Below, in pieces: positions 4,932 through 10,224 of a stretch of DNA of 23,579 nucleotides. Every line of letters begins with the position of its first letter. Within the stretch, counting starts at the first letter, position 1. A program made the translations under genes and the position numbers. Source of the DNA: a virus; IMG/VR virus record IMGVR_UViG_3300034013_000199, positions 1 through 23,579 of that record; one strand, written 5' to 3'. Under the pieces are notes generated by a model. That model was not told the DNA's origin and made no database searches. It saw only the letters and a program-made list of their open reading frames with translations.

Positions 4932-5696
4932 ATGCAGTACCACACAGACATTAGCCGCGTCTCAAAGAGCGGCCTCGACCTAATTAATCGCGCTCCAGCA
5001 CTTTATTACGAGCGCTATCTAAACCCCAACGCTTCACCGCAAAAAGAAACCCCTGCGCTAATCATTGGCTCCGCTGCCCATTGTGCAGTATTTGAGCCTG
5101 CTGAGTTTGGCAAACGCTATGCCGTTGCCCCTCATTGCGACAGGCGCACTAAAGAAGGCAAAGAAGTATGGGCCAATTTTTTGGAGCATTCCAAGGGCCT
5201 CATTCCACTGGATGCCGAAAGCGCTACAATGGTTGAGCGCATAATGGAAAGCGTGCGAGGTCATCGGACGGCGCAGTACCTTTTAAAAGACGGCATCGCC
5301 GAGCAACCAATTTACTGGAATGATGAAGAGACAGACATTGATTGCAAGGCTCGCCCTGATTGGTTGACGCCTGACAATGTAATTATTGACCTCAAAACAA
5401 CAGAGGACGCAAGCCCCAGAGGATTCGCTCAGAGCGTTAAAAAGTACCGTTACGACGTGCAGGCTGCATTCTATTCCGACGGCCTCGAGGAAGCCACAGG
5501 AAAGCCCTGCAACGGTTTCTTTTTTGTAGCTGTTGAAAAGCACCCGCCCTATTTAGTTGGCTGGTATTTTATCGGCAATGAGGATCTAAAGGAAGCGCGC
5601 CAAAAATACAAAAAAAATCTAATGACATACGGCTTTTGCAAAAAGTCAAACATCTGGCACGGATATAGTGAAATTGTAACAAAGGTAATTTTGTAA
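4932..5696 (+). CDS. PD-(D/E)XK exonuclease, RecE/YqaJ-like (DUF3799 type)
   Basis: The 254-aa product resembles the C-terminal nuclease domain of exodeoxyribonuclease VIII. Key features are GSAAHCAVFEP (His50), Glu124 in AEQPIYW, CKARPDWL (Asp143), the catalytic IIDLKTT (Asp153, Lys155) and the motif QAAFY (Gln177, Tyr181). Such enzymes digest one strand of double-stranded DNA ends to give ssDNA for a partner annealing protein, here encoded two genes downstream. The frame is open from 4890, but that ATG touches the divergent gene's ATG and leaves no room for a promoter. Met at 4932 follows a -7 box and begins the conserved part (ISRVSKSGLDLI). Likely used in phage DNA recombination and repair. 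Confidence 0.88.
   Translation: MQYHTDISRVSKSGLDLINRAPALYYERYLNPNASPQKETPALIIGSAAHCAVFEPAEFGKRYAVAPHCDRRTKEGKEVWANFLEHSKGLIPLDAESATMVERIMESVRGHRTAQYLLKDGIAEQPIYWNDEETDIDCKARPDWLTPDNVIIDLKTTEDASPRGFAQSVKKYRYDVQAAFYSDGLEEATGKPCNGFFFVAVEKHPPYLVGWYFIGNEDLKEARQKYKKNLMTYGFCKKSNIWHGYSEIVTKVIL
5686..5693 (+). promoter_or_regulatory. -7-like box before the 75-aa gene
   Basis: TAATTTTG overlaps the last codons of the exonuclease gene and lies six bases before the ATG at 5700. It matches TAnnTTTG and has the same box-to-ATG distance as the other boxes here. Because it is within coding sequence it may be coincidental. Confidence 0.4.
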
Positions 5697-5699
5697 GTT

Positions 5700-5927
5700 A
5701 TGGATATTGAAGTTTTAAAACAGGCAAACCATTTGAGGGGCGAAATTGAAAGAGCTCAATATCATTTGGATTATTATAAATCAGTTGGAAATTATCGTTT
5801 ATCAATACAAAGCGGAAATAGGAGTTTTGAAATACCGAAAGAATGTAGAGATCAAATTTTGATTGTTTTGATTCAGCACTATGTAGACATCATAGAAAAA
5901 ATGTCAGTTGAATTTAATAATTTATAA
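5700..5927 (+). CDS. Small hypothetical protein between exonuclease and annealing protein (75 aa)
   Basis: Not recognised. It is largely helical, with VLKQANHLRGEIERAQYHLDYYKS at the start and a hydrophobic C-terminal helix (DQILIVLIQHYVDIIEKM). It lies three bases after the exonuclease stop and three bases before the annealing protein, so it belongs to the same operon. Its codon and base use are more AT-rich than the flanking genes, suggesting a separate origin. An accessory role in recombination is possible only by position. Confidence 0.75.
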   Translation: MDIEVLKQANHLRGEIERAQYHLDYYKSVGNYRLSIQSGNRSFEIPKECRDQILIVLIQHYVDIIEKMSVEFNNL

Positions 5928-5930
5928 ACT

Positions 5931-6527
5931 ATGAGCACAGAAATAACAGAAACAAACCCCGCGCCACTCAGCAGCTTCGAGTTGGCCCAACGCCAAGCAA
6001 AAGCCCTGAGCGCTTCAGACTTGGTACCGCAACAATACAAAGGCAACGTAGCCAATACTTTGGTAGCCCTTGAAATTGCAAACCGCATCGGCGCCTCTCC
6101 GCTTATGGTAATGCAAAACCTGCACATCATTCACGGCCGCCCATCGTGGTCCAGTACTTTCGTGATCGCTGCAATTAACGGCTGCGGAAAGTTCACCGCC
6201 CTGCGTTTTGTTGGGGATCTTGACAAAGGTATTAAGGCAGTGGCAACCGAAAAAGCAACAGGCGAAACCGTAGAAGGCCCCGCCGTTACGATGGCAATGG
6301 CAAACGCTGAGGGCTGGGTGAGCAAGGCGGGCAGCAAATGGAAAACAATGCCTGAGCTAATGATGCGCTACAGGGCCGCCGCTTTCTTTGGCCGTCTGTA
6401 CGCCCCCGAGATTACTATGGGGATGCACAGCGTTGAGGAAGTTGTAGACATTCAACACGAAGAGCCCGCAGGGGTTGCAGCGATCAACGCTAAATTGATT
6501 AACCCAACGGCTGAACCAAATCTTTAG
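5931..6527 (+). CDS. RecT-like single-strand DNA annealing protein
   Basis: A 198-aa protein with the features of the RecT family: FELAQRQAKALSASDLVPQQYKG, then NTLVALEIANRIGASPLMVMQNLHIIHGRPSW (the segment with GASPLxVMQNLxIIxGRPSW is typical), and FVIAAINGCGKFT. A later region RYRAAAFFGRLYAPEITMGMHSVEEV is also typical. RecT proteins coat ssDNA and pair it with a complementary strand, working with an exonuclease such as the one two genes upstream. The final 29 bases overlap the end of the convergent lysis gene, and the operon terminator is inside that gene at 6547-6580. Confidence in the superfamily is high; the exact subfamily is uncertain. Confidence 0.87.
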   Translation: MSTEITETNPAPLSSFELAQRQAKALSASDLVPQQYKGNVANTLVALEIANRIGASPLMVMQNLHIIHGRPSWSSTFVIAAINGCGKFTALRFVGDLDKGIKAVATEKATGETVEGPAVTMAMANAEGWVSKAGSKWKTMPELMMRYRAAAFFGRLYAPEITMGMHSVEEVVDIQHEEPAGVAAINAKLINPTAEPNL

Positions 6528-7062
6528 ATTCGAGCAAAGTATAAGTAAAGCGGTTGCCGTGAATGGTGGCCGCTTTTTTTGCTAATGCCATAAACTCGTT
6601 AAAATCTGCAACGCGTTTAAACACTTGGCAGCCGTGGCTCCAGTCATCCACCCGGGCACTGTCAACTCCAGCCTTGTGAATGTTGATGCCAAAAACTCCC
6701 GTCTCGGTTTTATCCGTTTGATAGATTCCGTCTTTGGTGTAATCCCGGTACACAGTTACAGGGCCGCATTGTTTTAGGGCCTCATACTTCCCCTGGTGCA
6801 ATCCAATGGCGTGGCTACCTCTATACTGATTTGCAACCAAGCGAGCAGTTCCGCCGCCGTTATCAGTTGTTGCAGCCCATTCTTTTACTACCCAAGTATT
6901 TTGTATTTTGTAAGCGCATACAAGTTTATCGTCAAAGGCGTTTGTTACTTTGTTGCCGGTGGAACTATTACGGATCCCGATGATATTTAAATTATACTCG
7001 CCATCTTCAAAGAAGGCATATTTTTTGGCGGCCATAGTGGCCTTTAATACTGCTATATTCAT
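6499..7062 (-). CDS. YkuD-like (L,D-transpeptidase fold) cell-wall enzyme, probable lysis protein
   Basis: A 187-aa protein without a signal peptide. The segment GVFGINIHKAG (His129) followed by WSHGCQVF (142-145, Cys145 as the predicted nucleophile) is the His and SHGC signature of the YkuD fold. After it, ADFNEFMALAKKA continues as in phage relatives. YkuD enzymes act on peptidoglycan cross-links. Here, next to holin- and spanin-like genes, it may act as the endolysin or a cell-wall remodelling protein; that role is inferred. The start ATG at 7062 overlaps the upstream stop (ATGA), although Met10 is an alternative. It has no separate cell-wall-binding domain. Its 3' end carries the terminator of the opposing operon. 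Confidence 0.75.
   Translation of the reverse strand: MNIAVLKATMAAKKYAFFEDGEYNLNIIGIRNSSTGNKVTNAFDDKLVCAYKIQNTWVVKEWAATTDNGGGTARLVANQYRGSHAIGLHQGKYEALKQCGPVTVYRDYTKDGIYQTDKTETGVFGINIHKAGVDSARVDDWSHGCQVFKRVADFNEFMALAKKAATIHGNRFTYTLLESKDLVQPLG
6547..6580 (+). terminator. Intrinsic terminator of the recombination operon, inside the opposing gene
   Basis: AAAGCGGTTGCC (6547-6558), loop GTGAAT, GGTGGCCGCTTT (6565-6576) form a 12-bp stem with three G-T wobbles, followed by four more T residues. It is 20 bases beyond the annealing protein stop and entirely within the coding sequence of the convergent YkuD-like gene, where it codes KKAATIHGNRF. Confidence 0.85.
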
Positions 7063-7364
7063 AAGATCAAAGTTACTAAAAAGACGGCTGCAATTGCATA
7101 AGTTGTGCGGCGAAGGCGGTGGTATTTCTGATCACGCTTTTGCAGCTCATCGAGTAGCTTTGCCTGGATCTTATCCTGTTGCGCAATCACCTCCGCATCA
7201 ATTTTTAACTGCTCTCTGCAAAGCGCTAAATTCTCGCGGGCTTCTGCGCCCTTTAGCAGATAGTAATTATTTGCCGAGACTGTCGAGCTGTCTGTGCATT
7301 GCGATAAGGCGCAATGTGGTGCTGCAAGAAGTATCACCAGCGAGAGCAATATAGAGCGTATCAT
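7059..7364 (-). CDS. Envelope protein with signal peptide and C-terminal membrane helix, spanin-like (101 aa)
   Basis: The N-terminus MIRSILLSLVILLAAPHCALS is a signal sequence with Cys18 and Cys23 near the expected cleavage point; neither gives a perfect lipobox. Residues 40-82 are a charged helix or coiled coil (ARENLALCREQLKIDAEVIAQQ). Residues 88-101 (TYAIAAVFLVTLIL) are a hydrophobic C-terminal segment. An N-terminal export signal plus coiled coil plus C-terminal membrane helix is the plan of unimolecular spanins, which link the two membranes during lysis. The basic RLRR before the last helix does not fit the usual topology. It overlaps the neighbouring membrane gene by 98 bases in a different frame, as spanin pairs often do. 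Confidence 0.65.
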   Translation of the reverse strand: MIRSILLSLVILLAAPHCALSQCTDSSTVSANNYYLLKGAEARENLALCREQLKIDAEVIAQQDKIQAKLLDELQKRDQKYHRLRRTTYAIAAVFLVTLIL

Positions 7365-7569
7365 ATTTTTGATTAATTACAATTTGTGTATCGTGCAAGG
7401 CTTTGTATTTCAGGCGGATTTGGTACAGGGTATCAAGGTCTTTTTCAACGATCCTAATTGCAGGGCCGTGCACTACCCGCTCGCGTTTTGGCACCGCAAA
7501 TTCCACGTAAGCCATCCCGCCAAAAACGAGCAGCACTAACAGCAGGATCGTTAAATTGCCCTTACTCAT
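7267..7569 (-). CDS. Single-span membrane protein overlapping the spanin-like gene (100 aa)
   Basis: The ATG at 7567-7569 is chosen because the longer frame opens with TTG inside the holin-like gene. Residues 6-24 (LTILLLVLLVFGGMAYVEF) form an N-terminal transmembrane helix, followed by a soluble part with a predicted helix (VEKDLDTLYQIRLKYKALHDTQIVINQKYDTLY). This is a type II membrane protein, like inner-membrane spanins (Rz). Its final 98 bases overlap the next gene in another frame, which is the arrangement of Rz/Rz1-type pairs. Function as an i-spanin is inferred from topology and context only. Confidence 0.68.
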   Translation of the reverse strand: MSKGNLTILLLVLLVFGGMAYVEFAVPKRERVVHGPAIRIVEKDLDTLYQIRLKYKALHDTQIVINQKYDTLYIALAGDTSCSTTLRLIAMHRQLDSLGK

Positions 7570-7792
7570 CCTTTGGTTTGCCGCTGAACTTATCGACAGA
7601 AGTAAACCCAAGGGTTAAGATTGTAACCCATTCAACAGCTGCAACTAGTTCCGCGCTGGGTGCAATCTCCTGCGGGCTCATTGAGTTGTGCGCCATAGTT
7701 CCAAACAAAACAAATGCGCCAATGATCCCTACAAAACGCTTGCTAGAAAGTTGGCCGTTATCGCCTTTAAAAATTTCCAATAGTTTTTTCAT
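7562..7792 (-). CDS. Holin-like protein (76 aa)
   Basis: Two hydrophobic segments, about residues 20-34 (FVGIIGAFVLFGTMA) and 48-63 (ELVAAVEWVTILTLGF), with a charged N-terminus (LEIFKGDNGQLSSKR) and a C-terminal VDKFSGKPKDE. The pattern FKGDNGxLSSKR ... LGxTxxxKFxGK is typical of small two-helix proteins in Bacteroidota phages usually called holins. A holin would time lysis by permeabilising the inner membrane. Its start shares one base with the stop of the 38-aa gene (TAATG). Confidence 0.72.
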   Translation of the reverse strand: MKKLLEIFKGDNGQLSSKRFVGIIGAFVLFGTMAHNSMSPQEIAPSAELVAAVEWVTILTLGFTSVDKFSGKPKDE

Positions 7793-7908
7793 TATCGCCC
7801 TTGTCCTCTGTATTTTTTGAGTGGTTTGTTATTCTTTGAATGTACGCCCTTGTTTTTACGCTTGGGCTTGGGTTGCCATTTACCAACTGTTGCGCTCGCC
7901 TTTGCCAT
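7792..7908 (-). CDS. 38-residue very basic protein (AKASxTVGKWQPKPKRK type)
   Basis: A 38-codon gene overlapping its upstream neighbour's stop by one base (TAATG) and its downstream neighbour's start likewise. The product is almost all Lys, Arg, Gly, Ser and Asn: WQPKPKRKNKGVHSKNNK in the middle and the end KKYRGQGR. Short proteins of this pattern (VGK..PK.KR..KGVH.K ... Y.GQGR) recur in Bacteroidota phages as I recall them. It is probably unstructured and could bind nucleic acid, but no function is established. The tight coupling at both ends and the recurring pattern make it a real gene. Confidence 0.75.
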   Translation of the reverse strand: MAKASATVGKWQPKPKRKNKGVHSKNNKPLKKYRGQGR

Positions 7909-8270
7909 TACAGTCCGTTTAGTTTTAGCATATTGTTTAAACTTACAGTGTCCACTACTGGCTCACCTTCTGCTGGCATCGCGGTATCAAGTCCATTGTA
8001 AACCATTCGCGCAGCGTAAACGCTTGCTTTAGCCTCGGCCTTCACAACGGCCTCCTTCAATTCAGCCTTTTCCGCTACCTTACTCTCAACCATTGCCTCG
8101 CCCATTGCCTTTGCCTCGGCCGTTGCAACAGATGCGGCTTGCAGATTTTTTGTAATCTTACCCAACATCGCCTCAACCTCATCCACTGGCACGGCCTTGG
8201 TTTTTTCGGTAGGTACAGCAACGATGCCAACAAATAAACACGCTGCAAAAATCAAAGTAAAGTGCTTCAT
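7908..8270 (-). CDS. Exported Ala/Glu-rich helical protein (120 aa)
   Basis: Residues 1-19 (MKHFTLIFAACLFVGIVAV) are a signal peptide. Cys11 after FAA makes a weak lipobox. The body is a long Ala-, Glu- and Lys-rich helix (VDEVEAMLGKITKNLQAASVATAEAKAMGEAMVESKVAEKAEL) and the C-terminus contains VVDTVSLNNMLKLNGL. No enzyme motif is seen. Coupled to the upstream TM-plus-coiled-coil gene by ATGA, it could be the outer partner of a second spanin-like pair, or a periplasmic structural protein. Both are inference. Confidence 0.68.
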   Translation of the reverse strand: MKHFTLIFAACLFVGIVAVPTEKTKAVPVDEVEAMLGKITKNLQAASVATAEAKAMGEAMVESKVAEKAELKEAVVKAEAKASVYAARMVYNGLDTAMPAEGEPVVDTVSLNNMLKLNGL

Positions 8271-8548
8271 AGTTTTTTCATTGTGTTCATTATACGGATT
8301 TCAGTAATGGCGGCAGCCAGTGCGCTATCTGATTTTTTCAATGCGTAGCTGAGGCGATCTATCTTTAAATCCAAGGCATCTATTTTCTGATTACTCTTTT
8401 CAATCTGTTCCTTGTAGCCCGAACGCAAGTCCATATACAAATAACTAACAGCCAACAGCATACAAAAAGCCACGGCAGCAACTGGATTTTTACGGAATTG
8501 GTCAAAGCTAACAGGTAGCGCATTGGGTTTTACTTTTGGTGCCGTCAT
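8267..8548 (-). CDS. Membrane protein with coiled coil (93 aa)
   Basis: Residues about 22-40 (NPVAAVAFCMLLAVSYLYM) form one transmembrane helix, after a short basic and proline-containing N-terminus. A coiled coil follows (YKEQIEKSNQKIDALDLKIDRLSYALKKSDSAL). The topology (N-in, coiled coil outside) is like an i-spanin or a tail-associated membrane protein. It overlaps the next gene as ATGA and lies 11 bases after the 113-aa gene. Confidence 0.7.
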   Translation of the reverse strand: MTAPKVKPNALPVSFDQFRKNPVAAVAFCMLLAVSYLYMDLRSGYKEQIEKSNQKIDALDLKIDRLSYALKKSDSALAAAITEIRIMNTMKKL

Positions 8549-8559
8549 TGCTGAAAAAA

Positions 8560-8901
8560 TTAAATCGTTACAACTTCAACCTGCGCGGGGTAAATTGCAT
8601 TTAACGCCGAGTAAACCGCATTAATTAAAAGGGTTTCGGCTGAATCACTTTCATAACTGGTAACACTTAATTGCAAATCTGCAAAAGTGGTGTTAAAATC
8701 TTGAATCCCTTGAATCGGTGCTTTGCCTTCTGCCAATGCTTGCTCACTTGCAAAAACAAAGGTTGCGATTTGGGCGGGGATGATTCCGTCTTTTTGGTCT
8801 TTAACTGATGCGTAACCTTCGGCGATTACTACGATTGAACCCGATGGGATTGATAAACCGCTTGTAAGGTTTACGCTTGTATTAATTTGAATTGCTTTCA
8901 T
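8560..8901 (-). CDS. Hypothetical protein downstream of the tail fibre (113 aa)
   Basis: Not recognised with certainty. The sequence is beta-rich (IQINTSVNLTSGLSIPSGSIVVIAEGYASV), with a middle FNTTFADLQLSVTSYESDSAETLL and end ALNAIYPAQVEVVTI. It has no signal or membrane segment. Proteins of this size with an N-terminal I.INT.V.L..G..IPSGSIVV stretch are familiar next to fibre genes in Bacteroidota phages. It could be a small virion or fibre-associated protein. It has its own -7 box at 8909-8916. Confidence 0.7.
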   Translation of the reverse strand: MKAIQINTSVNLTSGLSIPSGSIVVIAEGYASVKDQKDGIIPAQIATFVFASEQALAEGKAPIQGIQDFNTTFADLQLSVTSYESDSAETLLINAVYSALNAIYPAQVEVVTI

Positions 8902-8908
8902 ATATTTA

Positions 8909-8916
8909 CAAAATTA
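8909..8916 (-). promoter_or_regulatory. -7-like box before the 113-aa gene
   Basis: TAATTTTG on the minus strand, 7 bases before the ATG at 8901. Its first three bases are the stop codon of the tail fibre gene. No -33 element is evident. Confidence 0.4.
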
Positions 8917-10182
8917 GAATAAATCGTTCCAAGTGCTACCATTGTAGCAACATAGTTTGTTAGTTGTGGAATCGTACACAACCAATCCCGCTGCGGGTGA
9001 TGCGATGGCGTTCTTTTCGGTGGTTGTCATTCGGGGTGGTAGGAATCCTTTTGTTGTGGAATCCGCTTGTAAAATTGCAGATGCGTTTAATGTAGTAGTT
9101 CCAGCAACTAAACCACTTTGTGCGTATGCTTTTGCTAATTGCACATAACCACTATTTGAATTTTGGAGCGTACCATTAATTACAAAATTAATATCGCATC
9201 TCCACTCACCCCCTGAACTAATGTAATTATTTGCATCTATGAATAAACGCCCACTATCATCTAATTTCATTGTTTGTGCCCCCGCACTATTCTGCACCAA
9301 AAGCGATGTAGTGCCTGATGTTGTGCCACTGCCTTTGACTTGAAGTCGAGCAGTGGGTAAAGGAACTCCACCTAATCCTAAATTTCCCGCATTTGACAAA
9401 TTCATTATTGGACCGCTTGTATACCAATACATGCCGAGATTAGCACTATCCCAACCCATAAAAATTTTGGTAATTCCATTTTGAGCAAATGCTAAGATAG
9501 TATCGTCACTATTGTCAATGAGTATACCCGATGCACCTTTAACATGAACCAACGCACTTGGCGCATTGGTACCAACCCCCAACCTATTATTGGTATCATC
9601 CCAAAACAAGTTAGCGGCATCACTCGCAAACGCACTTCCATTGCTGAATTGAATAGCACCACTCACTCCGCTTGGGTTTGCCGCAATTGTGATATCACCA
9701 CTACCCAAAAGCGAAGTGCTGTTTACGGTCTTTATATTCGTACCGCTTACAAGCGTCGCCTGTTTAGCATTTAATTGCGTTTGAATGGCCGATGTTACCC
9801 CGTCCAAATATCCAAACTCGGTAGAACTTACAACGCCCGTGCCGATGTTGGCAGCGTTTATTCCTGTTGGCATATCCGCAGCGTCCAATATATCGCCCGC
9901 AGTTACCAAGCCTTTCGCGTCGTATGTAATCTTTGTTTTTGTAGCTGCAACGATTGCAGTGTTTCCTGTTACCTTTGCATTCAAAGCATCCTGCTGCGCG
10001 GTGCTTACGGGCTTGTTAGCGTCGCTGGTATTGTTTACGTTATCCAACGCAAGCGCAGTCTTAAGAGCGTTAGGCGTTACTTTCTTTGTAGTATTTGCTG
10101 AAATGTCAACAATAGGCAGAACGTCTACGCTATTGTCAACAGTTACAATCGCGGTTAATTCGCTAATTTTTTGATTAGGCAT
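8914..10182 (-). CDS. Tail fibre / appendage protein (422 aa)
   Basis: The N-terminal part is typical of phage fibres: KISELTAIVTVDNSVDVLPIVD, then NALKTALALDNVNNTSDANKPV with low-complexity turns (about residues 35-60). The middle has GFLxGVTSxIQTQLNAK-type repeats and two beta units of the NRLGVGTNAPSALVHVKG and GNLGLGGVPLPTARLQVKG kind. The C-terminus (SAILQADSTTKGFLPPRM ... LVVYDSTTNKLCCYNGSTW) is a domain type familiar in Bacteroidota fibres and surface proteins, and probably forms the tip. It would bind a host surface receptor; no intramolecular chaperone (peptidase S74) domain is seen. Expression may come from its own -7 box at 10187-10194. Confidence 0.83.
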   Translation of the reverse strand: MPNQKISELTAIVTVDNSVDVLPIVDISANTTKKVTPNALKTALALDNVNNTSDANKPVSTAQQDALNAKVTGNTAIVAATKTKITYDAKGLVTAGDILDAADMPTGINAANIGTGVVSSTEFGYLDGVTSAIQTQLNAKQATLVSGTNIKTVNSTSLLGSGDITIAANPSGVSGAIQFSNGSAFASDAANLFWDDTNNRLGVGTNAPSALVHVKGASGILIDNSDDTILAFAQNGITKIFMGWDSANLGMYWYTSGPIMNLSNAGNLGLGGVPLPTARLQVKGSGTTSGTTSLLVQNSAGAQTMKLDDSGRLFIDANNYISSGGEWRCDINFVINGTLQNSNSGYVQLAKAYAQSGLVAGTTTLNASAILQADSTTKGFLPPRMTTTEKNAIASPAAGLVVYDSTTNKLCCYNGSTWNDLF

Positions 10183-10186
10183 AGCC

Positions 10187-10194
10187 CAAAATTA
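10187..10194 (-). promoter_or_regulatory. -7-like box before the tail fibre gene
   Basis: TAATTTTG on the minus strand, four bases before the ATG at 10182, in the 42-base gap after the 806-aa gene. The nearest TTTG upstream is 26 bases away, longer than the usual spacing. Confidence 0.5.
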
Positions 10195-10224
10195 CAAAAC
10201 ACCCACCGCGCAGCCGTTAACAAA

